Origin: Meghimatium bilineatum
Taxonomy: Eukaryota; Mollusca; Gastropoda; Stylommatophora; Philomycidae
DNA length: 64,000 bases
Assembly: GCA_034231615.1 (NCBI GenBank)
Contig: CM067315.1
Coordinates: 29,986,133-30,050,132, forward strand
Reading direction: 5' to 3'
Of the stretch, positions 21,020 through 31,387 are shown piece by piece. The notes beneath the pieces are model-generated. The model was not told the origin of the DNA, did no database searches, and saw only the letters and a list, made by a program, of their open reading frames with translations. Both the position numbers and the translations under genes were made by a program. Numbering within the stretch: position 1 is the stretch's first letter; the number at the start of each line of letters is the position of its first letter.

Positions 21020-21230
21020 CATTATGGGCTTCTGTGCCTATGTCGATAGGGCAAACAATATAACTGCAAGTGGGTCAACACGTGTGACCGTGCTTTGTTT
21101 TGACCTTCGTGGGCAGCCTGTAAGTACAAGAACCAGTTCTCTCGTACGGCTGGCAACCTATACTAGCGATATGGCTACATACGTCCACCGTGTTCACTGG
21201 AAGTAGTAAAATACTGAACATATTATTTAC
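21020..21230. other. No recognisable feature
   Basis: A 60-codon open frame without motifs. Not called. Confidence 0.4.
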
Positions 21231-21231
21231 C

Positions 21232-21375
21232 AACTCCGAATTGGGATGTATCGGGTCATTAATGTAATTAAAACTTTGTTACAACTCATGTTTGATTATG
21301 GATTACATCCTGCTGAATATCTAGATCTTGTAGGACCAGGGATTTAGATATATTCTCATCAAGGAAGGGGGTTGG
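21232..21375 (+). mobile_element. SINE-like family B copy, decayed
   Basis: GGATGTATCGGGTCATTAAT, GGATTACATCCTGCTGAATA and TCTAGATCTTGTAGGACCAG match family B on the plus strand. The 3' end is replaced by the G-rich tract. Confidence 0.7.
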
Positions 21376-21437
21376 GGGAAGGGTTGGGGGTTGGGGGGAA
21401 GGGTTGGGGGTTGGGGGAAGGGTTGGGGTTGGGGGGA
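21361..21437 (+). repeat. G-rich tandem tract, potential G-quadruplex
   Basis: Repeated GGGTTGGGGG and GGGAAGGGTTGG units give more than ten runs of three or more G on the plus strand, with loops of 2-3 bases. This satisfies the usual G4 pattern. Confidence 0.9.
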
Positions 21438-21609
21438 TGTTCTGGATTTATATAACAAACAAAAATACTATTCGTGCGTACATGCGAACATGAAAAACTT
21501 TGTGAAAAATTGCTAATGATTTTTCTTCTGGCTTGTGGTCAAATTCCTTGTACTTAACATCATTTTCCGATTTGTTAAGACGGTTAGTTGAACATACCTC
21601 CCCCACCAC

Positions 21610-21677
21610 ATCTACGGGCCTGAGTAGGACAACTGTCCTGCTATAAGAGAGATCCAGAGGTAGTTTGAGAATAAATT
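21610..21677 (+). mobile_element. SINE-like family B 3' fragment
   Basis: AACTGTCCTGCTATAAGAGA, GATCCAGAGGTAGTTTGAGA: the distal part of family B, followed by a TTAT-rich microsatellite instead of the GAA tail. Confidence 0.7.
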
Positions 21678-21696
21678 TTCAGCCAAAAGGGGTTAT

Positions 21697-22002
21697 ATTT
21701 ATTATTATTATTATTATTACTACTACTACTACTAATAATAATAATAATAATAATATTGTTGTTGATACTATTATCCTTATTGTTATTTTTATTAATATTG
21801 CTATTATCATTATTATTATTATTATTAAGTTATATTTTATTATTATTGTTACTATTTGTATTGCTATTATGTTATTGTTATTATTATTATTATTATTACT
21901 ATTATCATTACTGTTATGTTTTATTATTGTTATTATTTCTGTTGATATTATGTTATTATTAATTTTATTATTAAATTACTATTATTATTCTTACAATTAT
22001 TA
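21697..22002. repeat. (TAT/ATT)n compound microsatellite
   Basis: Trinucleotide runs TTATTATTA, CTACTACTA, TAATAATAA and diverged TTATTATTGTTA over 300 bp. Open frames of leucine, isoleucine and tyrosine here are artefacts. Confidence 0.95.
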
Positions 22003-22004
22003 AC

Positions 22005-22530
22005 CAAAACTGGCATCGATGCCCATTTTGGAAACATATTGAGAATCATCGACTTGCAACAATATAAAGAAGCTCAAACTGAAGAAGAAATATTAAAAAG
22101 TTTCATAATGTCATTGTTACGCATACTCTTCCAAACAAAATGCTCGCAAAATGAACAAAAACAGAAAGTTCTACAAAACGGAACCTAGAAACATTTTGGC
22201 GCTGACATATGGAGCGCACTCTTGAAATGTCTTTCCACCAGATGCGAACCATATACCATCGCCGAGAGATGACTGAGGGGAATAGTTCTGCAAATATGAA
22301 AATAAACAATAGAATCCAAAGTGTCAAAGTGGCAGGGTTGCCAGCTTGCACTTGCATAAGTATCACTACGATGCAGGGTTGCCATAGAGTTATAACTTTT
22401 TGAAATCCAAATTGTAAGTAAAATATAAAAGTAATAATCACGCTTCTAAATTTCGCACATAAATTGTTTTAAAAATGATTAAACGGGAAAGAGTTCAGTA
22501 AAACGTAATTTTCAACGAAAACACACATTA
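22005..22530. other. No recognisable feature
   Basis: Open frames on both strands of about 60-110 codons overlap each other with no motif. I do not support a gene. Confidence 0.4.
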
Positions 22531-22532
22531 AT

Positions 22533-22793
22533 TCTTCTTCCTCTTCGTTCTTTCTCAAACTCCTGCAAACGTTCAGAAGTCCAGAAAATGTAACGATATA
22601 GTGTCACGGTTAGCAATTTTGCTTCGATATCTGCAACTTTCGGCATGCCAACCAGACTTCAGTATGGCTTCTCATCCATAGGATGAGATAGGCAAATCCA
22701 CTTCCGAGCGTTCTTAGTTGCTTCTGACGACATGCATGGAAGGTAAACAGTATTCCTACTATTTGCTTCTCTTTCGACACCCGGCAAGACACG
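22533..22793 (-). mobile_element. SINE-like family A copy
   Basis: Plus strand starts TTCTTCTTCCTCTTCG (tail), then TTTCTCAAACTCCTGCA, CGATATCTGCAACTTTCGGC, ACTTCAGTATGGCTTCTCAT, TTAGTTGCTTCTGACGACAT and TGGAAGGTAAACAGTATTCC, ending near CACCCGGCAAGACACG. It sits 45 bp before an opposite-strand A copy. Confidence 0.85.
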
Positions 22794-22837
22794 TGTCTCT
22801 ATATTTAAATATAGAGAGTTGTTCAAATTGGCCAAGT

Positions 22838-23123
22838 CGCCCATGTGTTGCCGGGGAAAGAAAAGAGAAGCAAAGAATAGCAACACTGTTTACTTTCCAC
22901 GCATATCGTAAAAGGCGACTAAGGAGGTTATGGGATGGAGTTGGCTGCCCCATCCCATATAGGATCATTGACCCAAAGCCATGCTGAAGTCGGATGTGTC
23001 AGGCAGAAAGGCGCAGATATCACAGCAATGCTATAAACCATGTCACAACGCATTCCGTTCTCCGGACTACATCCTGCTAATCTGCAGGAGTTTGAGAACG
23101 AACGCAGAAGAAGAAGAAGAAGA
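22838..23123 (+). mobile_element. SINE-like family A, full length with 13-bp TSD
   Basis: This is the best delimited member of the family. It begins CGCCCATGTGTTGCCGGGG and ends GAACGAACGC followed by (AGA)n. AAATTGGCCAAGT is found at 22825-22837 and again at 23124-23136, a perfect 13-bp target-site duplication. Variable-length duplications plus a simple 3' tail are the signature of target-primed reverse transcription. The element has no ORF, so it depends on a LINE for mobility. I find no clear tRNA, 7SL or 5S head. Confidence 0.95.
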
Positions 23124-23589
23124 AAATTGGCCAAGTAAATTACAAACAGCAAAAACATAATTTGTATGGCAGTGACATTTCGGAATAACTATATTCGTCA
23201 AATTTAATATTTCAATTGACCGATATGGCAACCCTCCTACCACAATGATACGGAAATGAATAATACAACTTTATGAGAGGATGATATTTGTCTGGCGCAT
23301 TTTAAATGTTGCCATAAGAGTAAGTATTTATTTGTTTCAGTGGAAACAAAAGTGGGAAGCGGGTATGAGCTGTCTATACGGGAGGAGAATGTGATAGATT
23401 TATTAAGGAGGAAGATAAACGCAACAGATTGGAAGGAAGACTAGAGTGCTGCCAAGCCAAAATGAGAGCAAATATCAATACTATCATCTGACAAGCATGT
23501 AGTAGGAGGCGACAAAGAAAGTTTTAGTGGTGGTGTGAAAAATACCATCTCATAGAGGGTTAATTTGAGTCAGATTATTATGCCACCCT

Positions 23590-23787
23590 TGTACTGAAGG
23601 GACCTGAAAGGGGAGCAAAGAATATTAACATATTTCACCTTCTATGCATGTCGCAAGATGCGACTGATGAATTTTTGGGGTGGAGTTTGTTGTCTCAACC
23701 AATGTTGGGTCAGTATCCCTAAGACTATGCTAAAGTTGGATGTATCGTCTCGAAAATCTGCAGGAGTTTGAGAAAGAATGCCGATGG
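23590..23787 (+). mobile_element. SINE-like family A with internal deletion
   Basis: GAAAGGGGAGCAAAGAATAT, CATGTCGCAAGATGCGACT, TTTTTGGGGTGGAGTTTGTT and TATGCTAAAGTTGGATGTAT are present. GTCTCGAAA then joins directly to ATCTGCAGGAGTTTGAGAAA, so about 85 bp containing the GCAGATATCGCAGC and ACTACATCC blocks are missing. A 24-bp array begins right after its end. Confidence 0.8.
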
Positions 23788-23796
23788 AAAAATATT

Positions 23797-24062
23797 ATAA
23801 TCAAATTTAATGTAAAATATTGCACAAAATTTCATGTAAAATATTGCACAAAATGTCATGTAAACTATGGCACAAAATTTCCTGTAAACTATGGAACAAA
23901 ATTTCCTGTAAACTATGGCTCAAAATTGCATGTAAAATATGGCAAAATTTCATGTAAAATATTGCCCAAAATTTCATGTAAAATATTGATCAAAATTTCA
24001 TGTAAAATATTGCCCCAAATTTCATGTAAAATATTGCCCCAAATTTCATGTAAAATATTCTG
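23797..24062. repeat. 24-bp minisatellite, about 11 units
   Basis: Units built on AAAATTTCATGTAAAATATTG with variants CTATGGCAC and CTATGGAAC in the middle of the array. The period of eight codons keeps a frame open (KISCKILP repeats). Confidence 0.95.
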
Positions 24063-24064
24063 TA

Positions 24065-25184
24065 AACATACTAGTATATATATATTTTTTTAATGATTTG
24101 TGAATAAAATTGGCCAACATTGACATATGAAATAGTTGCAAGTGATTGTATGTCTGTATTGTGAAACGGCGCACAGGACTCCATGCACCTCCCTCTTAGT
24201 TGGCAGCTTCTTCTCGAGAAAGTTTAATACTACTGATTAGAAAGTTTTTGAGTAGAAAAGAAAATGGAAATTAAACCCCTCCAAAAAACATAACAAAAAC
24301 AAATATGAACAAACCAACTTGCACATTGGAATAGCGCATACAAGTTTCATCGTTGTAAATTCCAGAGCGATCTAAGCAATCGAGAAGTAATAGATAGGCT
24401 TGCGAGGTGTCCATGTGTCCATTGCTTTTCTTATAATACACAAATTCAATTGCTTGATGCTGAATTATTTTTCTAAAAATATGAAACACATCATGCAGAT
24501 TTTAGTACTTTTTCTGTCATATATTTCTTGGGGTTGGAAGAGTAAATTTTCTGGGGATGGGGAGGGTAAATTTGTTGACATAATTTAGCACATCGGTCCC
24601 TAAATCTAGTTGCTATGAAAGGTTGAGGAAGGGGCTACATTGGGGGAGGGGTGTAAAAAATTTGGTGACTTATTTCACAGACAGAACCATGGTATATTTC
24701 TGAGACATCCTGCAAGTAATCCAGACGTAGGAATCAGTGGAAAAAGGTTAAACAAATCGTTTGTACATACAAAACTAAACAGTATATTTCCGGCATTTAC
24801 AAACCGAACTCGAACACGTGACTAAAAGAAGCTGTGATCATTGGACGACAGACTTCATGTAATTTTTTCCTGATGAGAGTGAATCAGTAAAAAATAGTCC
24901 GCATGCACTGCAAATGCACGAAGTAGGGTACTTCGGAGATTCAAATAGAACCATCTGGATGAATCTTCTCTTTGAAGACGGACTTTCTGATTTCTTCGAC
25001 GTAGGTTAAGAAAGTATTGCTAAGGTAACAGGACAATCTCGTTGTGTGCACTCATTAATTCAGAGTTAGTGAGGGCGTAATAATATTTTCTCAATGTAAA
25101 CAGGGAAAATAGCGTCCATATGAAGGATGATGCCCAATGAGTCAGCAGGACCGTATAGCTGACAAGAAACTTGGATGAGCTATC
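24065..25184. other. No recognisable feature
   Basis: About 1.1 kb without a tandem array or transposon motif I can identify. Open frames of about 60-70 codons carry no motif. Confidence 0.4.
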
Positions 25185-26045
25185 TTATAGAGATGGTTGA
25201 ACATTCTTACAGAAATCATTGAACTTTCTTATAAAGATGGTTGAACTTTGTTACAGAGTTGGTTGAACTTTCTTATAAAGATGGTTGAAATTTGTTACAG
25301 AGATGGTTGAACTCTGTTAGAGAGATGGTTGAACTTTGTTATAGTGATGGTTGAACTTTCTAACAGAAATGGTTGAACGACTTACAGAAATCATTGAACT
25401 TTCTTATAAAGATGGTTGAACTTTTTTTAAAGAGATGGTTGAATTATGTTTTAGAGATAGTTGAACTTTGTTATAGAGATGGTTGAACTTTGTTATAGAG
25501 ATGGTTGAACTTTGTTATAGAGATGGTTGAACTTTGTTATAGAGATGGGTGAACTTTGTTATAGAGATGGGTGAACTTTCTTACAGAGATGGTTGAACTT
25601 TTTTTAAAGAGATGGTTGAACTTTGTTATAGAGATGGTTGAACTTTGTTATAGTGATGGTTGAACTTTCTTACAGAGATGGTTGAACTTGTTGAACTTTC
25701 TTACAGAGATGGTTGAACTTTGTTATAGTGATGGTTGAACTTTTTTACAGAGATGGTTGAACTTTCTTAGTGATGGTTAAACTTTGTTATAGTGATGGTT
25801 GAACTTGGTTATAGTGATGGTTGAACTTTGTTATAGAGATGGTTGAGCTTTGTTATAGTGATGGTTGAGCTTTGTTATAGTGATGGTTGAACTTTGTTAT
25901 AGTGATGGTTGAGCTTTGTTATAGAGATGGTTGAGCTTTGTTATAGTGATGGTTGAGCTTTGTTATAGTGATGGTTGAACTTTGTTATAGTGATGGTTGA
26001 ACTTTGTTATAGAGATGGTTGAGCTTTGTTATAAAGATGGTTGTT
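25185..26045. repeat. 22-bp minisatellite, about 39 units
   Basis: Unit GATGGTTGAACTTTGTTATA plus GT or GA. Variants GAGCTTTG cluster in 25840-26030 and CTTTCTTACAGA clusters earlier, so recent duplications were local. No gene. Confidence 0.97.
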
Positions 26046-26104
26046 TGTCGGAGGAGTGAAATGATCTACTTATAGGTAGGGCCGTAGATACTCGTTCAGA
26101 AAAA

Positions 26105-26345
26105 AATTAAGTTTATCTAATATGAGCATTGTGAGATAAAACAACGGTGAGGTTACCTAAGATAAGTATGTGGGATAAAAACGGTGATGCTACATAACAT
26201 AAGGATTGTGTGATAAAAAACGGTGAGGTTACCTAAGATAAGGATGGTGGAATAAAAAACGGTGATCTACCTAAGATAAGGATTGTGGGATAAAAATCGG
26301 TGATGCTACCTAAGATAAGGATTGTGGGATATAAAAACGATGAAG
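26105..26345. repeat. 40-bp tandem repeat, about 6 units
   Basis: Units contain ACGGTGAGGTTACCTAAGAT and AAGGATTGTGGGATAAAAA. Each differs by a few changes. Confidence 0.93.
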
Positions 26346-26805
26346 TTGTCGCAAATCATAACATGACTATTAACACTAAGAGATTTTTCAAAAGGTGGAT
26401 AAACAAACCGCCCCATCACGTAGCGATCGTCAAAAAGAAATGTCATCAAATTTGATATCAGAAACCACATCGAGGCCAGCTTCTTGGCGAAGAGATGGGA
26501 GATTAGTGCAGCCAGCAGAGACTGGAAGCTAAGACTCCCATATTCGAGCAGGATCATAGTCTTGCCTAGCAAAAGATGCTGACGTCAGCGACATTAAGCC
26601 AAAAGGCGCACTGCAGCAACCAGAATGTCATTCATGATCGCAAATGAAATGTCTTTTTCTGCATTACTGTATCATGGAGCTGGCCCTGTGTCGACTCACC
26701 AGGAAGTAGTAGCACCGGGCCCTATACCTCGAAATAGCCCACCACATGCGACTGGAGGTTCTCTTCGATTGCCATGTGGAGCCAGGAGCACAAGAGTAAT
26801 ATCAC
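26346..26805. other. Mostly unassigned; short dispersed segment
   Basis: AGTGCAGCCAGCAGAGACTG at about 26505, with its downstream 12 bp, resembles AGTTCAGCCAACAGAGACTG at about 60610, so a small unclassified repeat lies here. The rest holds short open frames without motifs. Confidence 0.4.
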
Positions 26806-26809
26806 TGGC

Positions 26810-26974
26810 CCCACCGAAGACGGTTGTATCGGGCCATTGTCGCAAATAAAACGGTGGCAAAACGCATTTCCATTTTCTGGGCTACATCCTGTTGGAAATC
26901 TGGTTAGACCATTGTCCTGTTAAAAGAGTGATCAAGTGGGAGCTTTAGAATGAACGCTGAAGGAGAAGAAGAAT
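26810..26974 (+). mobile_element. SINE-like family B copy with GAA tail
   Basis: CCGAAGACGGTTGTATCGGG, CCATTGTCGCAAATAAAACG, TTTTCTGGGCTACATCCTGT, GTGGGAGCTTTAGAATGAAC and GCTGAAGGAGAAGAAGAA, all in family B order. It ends 45 bp before the endonuclease region of the LINE at 27019. Confidence 0.9.
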
Positions 26975-27018
26975 ATCAATGGCCAACAAATATTACCAAC
27001 CAATGAGACATCAACAAT

Positions 27019-28310
27019 AATGCACTGGAATGCTGAGAGTATAAATAACAAAAAATATGGCTTTAACAAGAAATTAGAATTAGAGAACACCATTTGTAAG
27101 GAGCAGGTTAAATTTTGCTGCATACAAGAGACACACATCAACAAAGATGTAGCCTTTAAAATTAGATGTTATCAGTGCTTTAGAGCTGATCGAATAGACA
27201 GAAGAAAAGGAGGTATACTTATACTAGTTAAAAATAATATCACAGCATATCAAACGGAATTATACATGGAAGGAGCGGAATACCAGGTCCTTCAGCAAAA
27301 GACCAAAAACACAAGACTTCCACGTGCTAAATTACTATTGTTAAAATGACTAACCCCCTGCCATGGACACAATACCATACAGAGGAAAACTGATAGTATG
27401 TGGAGATTTTAACAGTCACTCACAAAGCTGGGGTTATGACCACATGGATAAAATTAGAGATTAACTTGAAAGCTGTCAAGATGACAAAGGTCTTCTGTTG
27501 CTTAATAAGCCAAACCGAATCGGTGCTGCTAGAACGGACCTGTTTCAATTTCTGTCGGATGTAAGAATTATTTTCATTTATCCTCATGCTTCCTTCTTGA
27601 ATTTACTTGTATAGAAATCAATAAACTACCATAGTTAAAGGAGATATGGTCCATAGTGCAAAATCGATGAAGAATGTTATTGTAATGGATTCTATCACAC
27701 TATGGAACAGAAGGAAATGTGAAAGCTCAGCAACTGGCCACGGATGGTTCTAACATGCAACAATCTCATGTATCAATCCGACATCTCCAAAATAAATCCA
27801 TGATAAAGGCAGAACGAAAGTCTAACTTAGCTTTACGGGACTCCAACTCCCATCTACTCAACTACCATCTACTTAACAAACAAGAAAATGTAGTCATATT
27901 TAGACTCAGAATTTGACACAATAGACTAAACAGCAATACGTATACAAAATGTAAAATGGATACAACAGCAAAGTGTACATGCGGGCAAGTCCACCAAACT
28001 TCAGAGCATTTCCTTCAAGAATGTGTAAGCTATATAACATTAAGATGCACATACTGGCCTTAATGATACACCTATGAATGTTAAACGTTATGGTACAAAA
28101 CAAGAAATGGAAAACATTGTATAATTTTTACAAGAAATAACACTGCAGACATAGAAATTATTATCCAACATTTTATATAAGAAACAACATTGCAAACAGA
28201 AATTATTAGCCAACAATTTATATTAGAAATAACACTGTAGATAGACATTATTAGTGAACGAAAGAAGAAGAAGCAGAAGAAGAAAAAGAAGAAGAAAATG
28301 AAGGAATTTA
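27019..28310 (+). mobile_element. Jockey-type LINE: endonuclease and RNase H, RT lost
   Basis: The N-terminal part (27019-27545) is an APE-type endonuclease: MHWNAESINNKK, FCCIQETHINKD, GGILILVKNNITAYQ and, after a frameshift, LIVCGDFNSHSQSWGYDHMD. From about 27688 a different domain follows: WILSHYGTEGNVKAQQLATD (the WIPSHxGxxGNExAD block of RNase H), QENVVIFRLRI, a zinc-knuckle-like CTCGQVHQTSEHFLQEC and NVKRYGTKQEMENIV at the C terminus. The reverse transcriptase that should lie between is absent, so the copy has an internal deletion. Stops and frameshifts make it dead. It ends with a (GAA)-rich tail like that of families A and B. Confidence 0.88.
28118..28257. repeat. About 52-bp tandem duplication, 2.5 units
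   Basis: Units with AGAAATAACACTG / AGAAACAACATTG, AGAAATTATTA and CCAACATTTTATAT recur at about 52-bp steps across the end of the LINE's coding region and its 3' untranslated part. Confidence 0.75.
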
Positions 28311-28314
28311 CACA

Positions 28315-29020
28315 CGAAAACGCATAAATGAATTTAGGTACCCTCCCTCCACATTTAAAAATAAAAAAAAAGGAAAATGTATCTACATATTCACTTTTTT
28401 TCTACGAATTTTGGCGTATAACCAATGAAAATCGCGGAATGATTAAATTCAGTCAGCTGGTGTTACCAATTATAAGGCCCTAAATTCTGAAGAGAACTGC
28501 AGTTATTGAATTTCGACCACTTTTAATAACTTTACTTTGTTTTAAAAACTCACAAAATTAATTGAATTAAAATTAAATTGGCGCACAGATAAGATAAATT
28601 TATGATAAAAGATAATGCCACCTTTAAAACAAGCCCGTGAGATATCTGGACTAAGATTGGCAATAATAAAACTCATCCGATGAGCAATCTTGCCATAGAT
28701 TAGAATGATCTTGAAAGTGTCACAGATTTCAAATGAACCAAGTCAGAGCTTGAAGATTGTATACAGTTCTACAAACAGAAGGTCATCCGGATTTGAACAT
28801 CTTTAACCACCATTTCTAATCTGTTTTATTGACCGGGCGATATCAATTTGAGGGAAGCTGGTAATGGTGACATGTTTAGGCAAGCGTCAGAAACTGGAAG
28901 CAGTTGACGGTAATATTGCAAACAGGTACGCCACGTGTACATGTCAATGAGATTTGAGAACGTAAATAATTAATGTCACGAGAGTTATACGCATGAGTAA
29001 TGTATGAAGTGTTTACCCCA
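28315..29020. other. Mostly unassigned AT-rich DNA
   Basis: ACCAATGAAAATCGCGGAAT at about 28423 resembles the right arm of fold-back family D. Nothing else is recognised. Confidence 0.4.
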
Positions 29021-29044
29021 TGTGAGTAGGAGACTTTTCGAAGT

Positions 29045-29828
29045 ATTGCTCACAGCTGGGAGTTGGAGTCACGCAGCTGAGAGTTTGAGTCACCCAGCTG
29101 AGAGTTAAAGTCACACAGCTGTAAGTGGGAGTCACACAGCTGTGAGTGGGAGTCACACAGCTGGGAGTTGGAGTCACACATTTGTGAGTTGGAGTCACAC
29201 GTCTGTGAGTTGGAGTCACACAGCCGAGAGTTGAAGTCGCCCAGCTAAGAGTTGGAGTCACAGAGCTGAGAGTTGAAGTCACATAGCTGAGAGTTGAAGT
29301 TACACAGCTGAGAGTTGAAGTCACACAGCTGAAAGTTGAAGTCACACAGCTGAGAGTTGAAGTCACACAGCTGAGAGTTACAGTCACCCAGCTGAGAGTT
29401 GGAATCACACATCTGTAAGGCGGAGCCACACAGCTGAGATTTAGAGTCACACATCTGTGAGTTGGAGTCATACAGCTGAGATTTAGAGTCACACATCTGT
29501 GAGTGGGAGTCACACAGCTGAGAGTTGGAGGCACACAGCTGAGAGTTGAAGTCACATAGCTGAGAGTCGGGATCTCACAGCTGAGAGTTAGAGTAACACA
29601 GCTGTGAGTTGGAGTCACACAGCTGAGAGTTGGAGTCACACAGCTGACAGTTGGAGTAACAAATCTGTGAGTTGGAGTCGCACAGCTGAGAGTTGAAGTC
29701 ACACATCTTTGAGTCGGAGTCACACATCTGAGAGTAGGAGTCACATAGCTGAGAGTTGAATTCACACAGCTGAGAGTTGAAGTCACAAAACTGAGAGTTG
29801 GAGTCACGTAGCTGTGAGTTGGAGTATT
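29045..29828. repeat. 21-bp minisatellite, about 37 units
   Basis: Units such as GAGTTGGAGTCACACAGCTG with A or T changes. Because the period is seven codons, two minus-strand frames stay open (264 codons of TPTLSCV-type and about 85 of CDSNSQL-type repeats). There is no start context, flanking exon or unique sequence to support a protein. Confidence 0.95.
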
Positions 29829-30044
29829 CTGTGTACGAAATCAAACACTAGAGAAATTTCCCCATTGAACACAAAGTTGCAAGAGCTGAATTGTTGATAT
29901 TCCCAGATCAGGAAACAAGCATGCAAGTATATACGCCGTGTATTGGAAAGATTCGATAGTGAAACAGAAATTAGGTAGAGGTTATTCCCCCCCCCCCGCG
30001 CCCTTTTTCAAGTGTTCATTCGTCATTGTTTCAGAAGCTATCGG

Positions 30045-30170
30045 ATTGTTGTGTAATCTGTATGTGTTGAGTGTACTGTTGTGTAATCTGTATGTGTTGA
30101 GTGTACTGTTGTGTAATCTGTATGTGTTGAGTGTACTGTTGTGTAATCTGTATGTGTTGAGTGTACTGTT
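30045..30170. repeat. 30-bp tandem repeat, 4 units
   Basis: Four identical units built on GTAATCTGTATGTGTTGAGT, followed by diverged copies up to about 30240. Confidence 0.95.
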
Positions 30171-30248
30171 GTATACTATTTTATGTATTGAGTTAATTAG
30201 TTGTACGATCTGTTTACATCGAGTTAATTTTGTATAATCTGTATTAAA

Positions 30249-30504
30249 ATTCTTGAGACTAACGGGAATTGAACCAGTCCGTTCTACGGCACCAACTCGC
30301 CTAGCAACAATTGCACACGCGTTTTTCAGTACTTGACCAACCGCATCTCCAAATAAAGATGCGATTTCTGATTTCGAAATCGCATATTTTTTTATTTTTT
30401 TAGGAGATGCGGTTGGTAAAGTACTGAAAAACGCGTGTGCAATTGTTGCTAGGCGATTTGGTGCCGTAGAACGGACTGGTTCAATTCCCGTTAGTCTCAA
30501 GAAT
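30249..30504. repeat. Large palindrome of a tRNA-like sequence
   Basis: Arms 30249-30350 and 30403-30504 (102 bp each) are inverted copies with only two mismatches. The 52-bp spacer contains a smaller hairpin (ATGCGATTTC / GAAATCGCAT). The arm contains GGTTCAATTCC, a Pol III B-box, in a plausible T-arm, and GAGA/TCTC ends that could pair. A related single copy (GACGGGAATTGAACCAGG) occurs at 40098. An open frame runs through it but is a consequence of the sequence, not a gene. Confidence 0.85.
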
Positions 30505-30832
30505 TAAAAAAGAAATTGTCCTCTGGCTTCCTACTTAAATTTACTTGTATAATCTGTATGTATAGAGTTGAGTGTTGTATTATCTGTGTGTATAGAAAAT
30601 GTACAAGAAAATCACAATATATGGAAAAAAAATTTAAAAAATTTTGGTTGATGAAATATTTGTTGATCTATAATAAAATATGCTCCCTTTTTTAAAATTG
30701 TCTTTTCATAATTTTCGTTTATATTTTATGTTTTTAAAATTCGGGTTCATTTCAAATTTATAGGTTTGCACTAACTTCATTAAAAAGCAAGTTTTTTTTT
30801 CATTAGCGTGAGTTTAGATTAAGTCATAATTG
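30505..30832. other. AT-rich, no gene
   Basis: GCTTCCTACTTAAATTTACT at about 30528 resembles GCTTCCTTCTTGAATTTACT at about 27589, so a short dispersed segment is shared. The rest is AT-rich. Confidence 0.4.
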
Positions 30833-30905
30833 GCGACCGAAATCGAGTGTGTCGGATCATTGACGCAAATTAAACGGAGGCACAGCGTAATCTTCGTTTT
30901 CTGAA
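30833..30905 (+). mobile_element. SINE-like family B 5' fragment
   Basis: GACCGAAATCGAGTGTGTCG, GATCATTGACGCAAATTAAA: the first part of family B, then unrelated sequence. Confidence 0.65.
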
Positions 30906-31179
30906 AGTACTATGAACTAATAAGTAGTGATTTGTTACAAGAAAATAAGAATATTAACAATAATAATAAAATCGGCTAAATTGTAATCTAAACACACACA
31001 ATTTCTACGTTGCGATACTATGGCCTTTATCATGAAACATAGACTCCAAGGAAACATTAATGAAAAATAATTTTAAAAAAAATAATAAACAAACTAGAAC
31101 GTCAACAACAAGCGTCTAACATTAATGGGAGGAGATAGGTATGACAGCCAATGTGGACATGATTATCAGAAAAGACTAT

Positions 31180-31322
31180 TTGGCTTGTAATGTCGGATAC
31201 TCTATGGCTTATTTATTATTAGATTTGTATTGTGGACAACATCCTGTTAGAAATCTACTAGAACCAATGTAATGCTATGAGAGGGATCCAGAGGGAAATT
31301 TAGAACGAACGCGAAAAAAACT
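31180..31322 (+). mobile_element. SINE-like family B copy, diverged
   Basis: TATTGTGGACAACATCCTGT, TAGAAATCTACTAGAACCA, TGAGAGGGATCCAGAGGGAA and GAACGAACGCG match the distal half of family B. The 5' half is hard to recognise. Confidence 0.65.
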
Positions 31323-31387
31323 ATGGCCAACGGAAACATTAGATCAGATCGTAAACATATCTTGTATATGAGTTCATTATACTAGTT

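Noticed and set aside
29013-29844. Open frames of 264 and 89 codons on the minus strand with seven-residue repeats
   Set aside because: They follow from a 21-bp tandem repeat lacking stops in two frames at once. There is no unique N- or C-terminal sequence, signal peptide or splice context.
29982-30500. 172-codon frame on the minus strand over the palindrome
   Set aside because: The frame crosses both arms of an inverted tRNA-like repeat and a 30-bp array; no protein motif.
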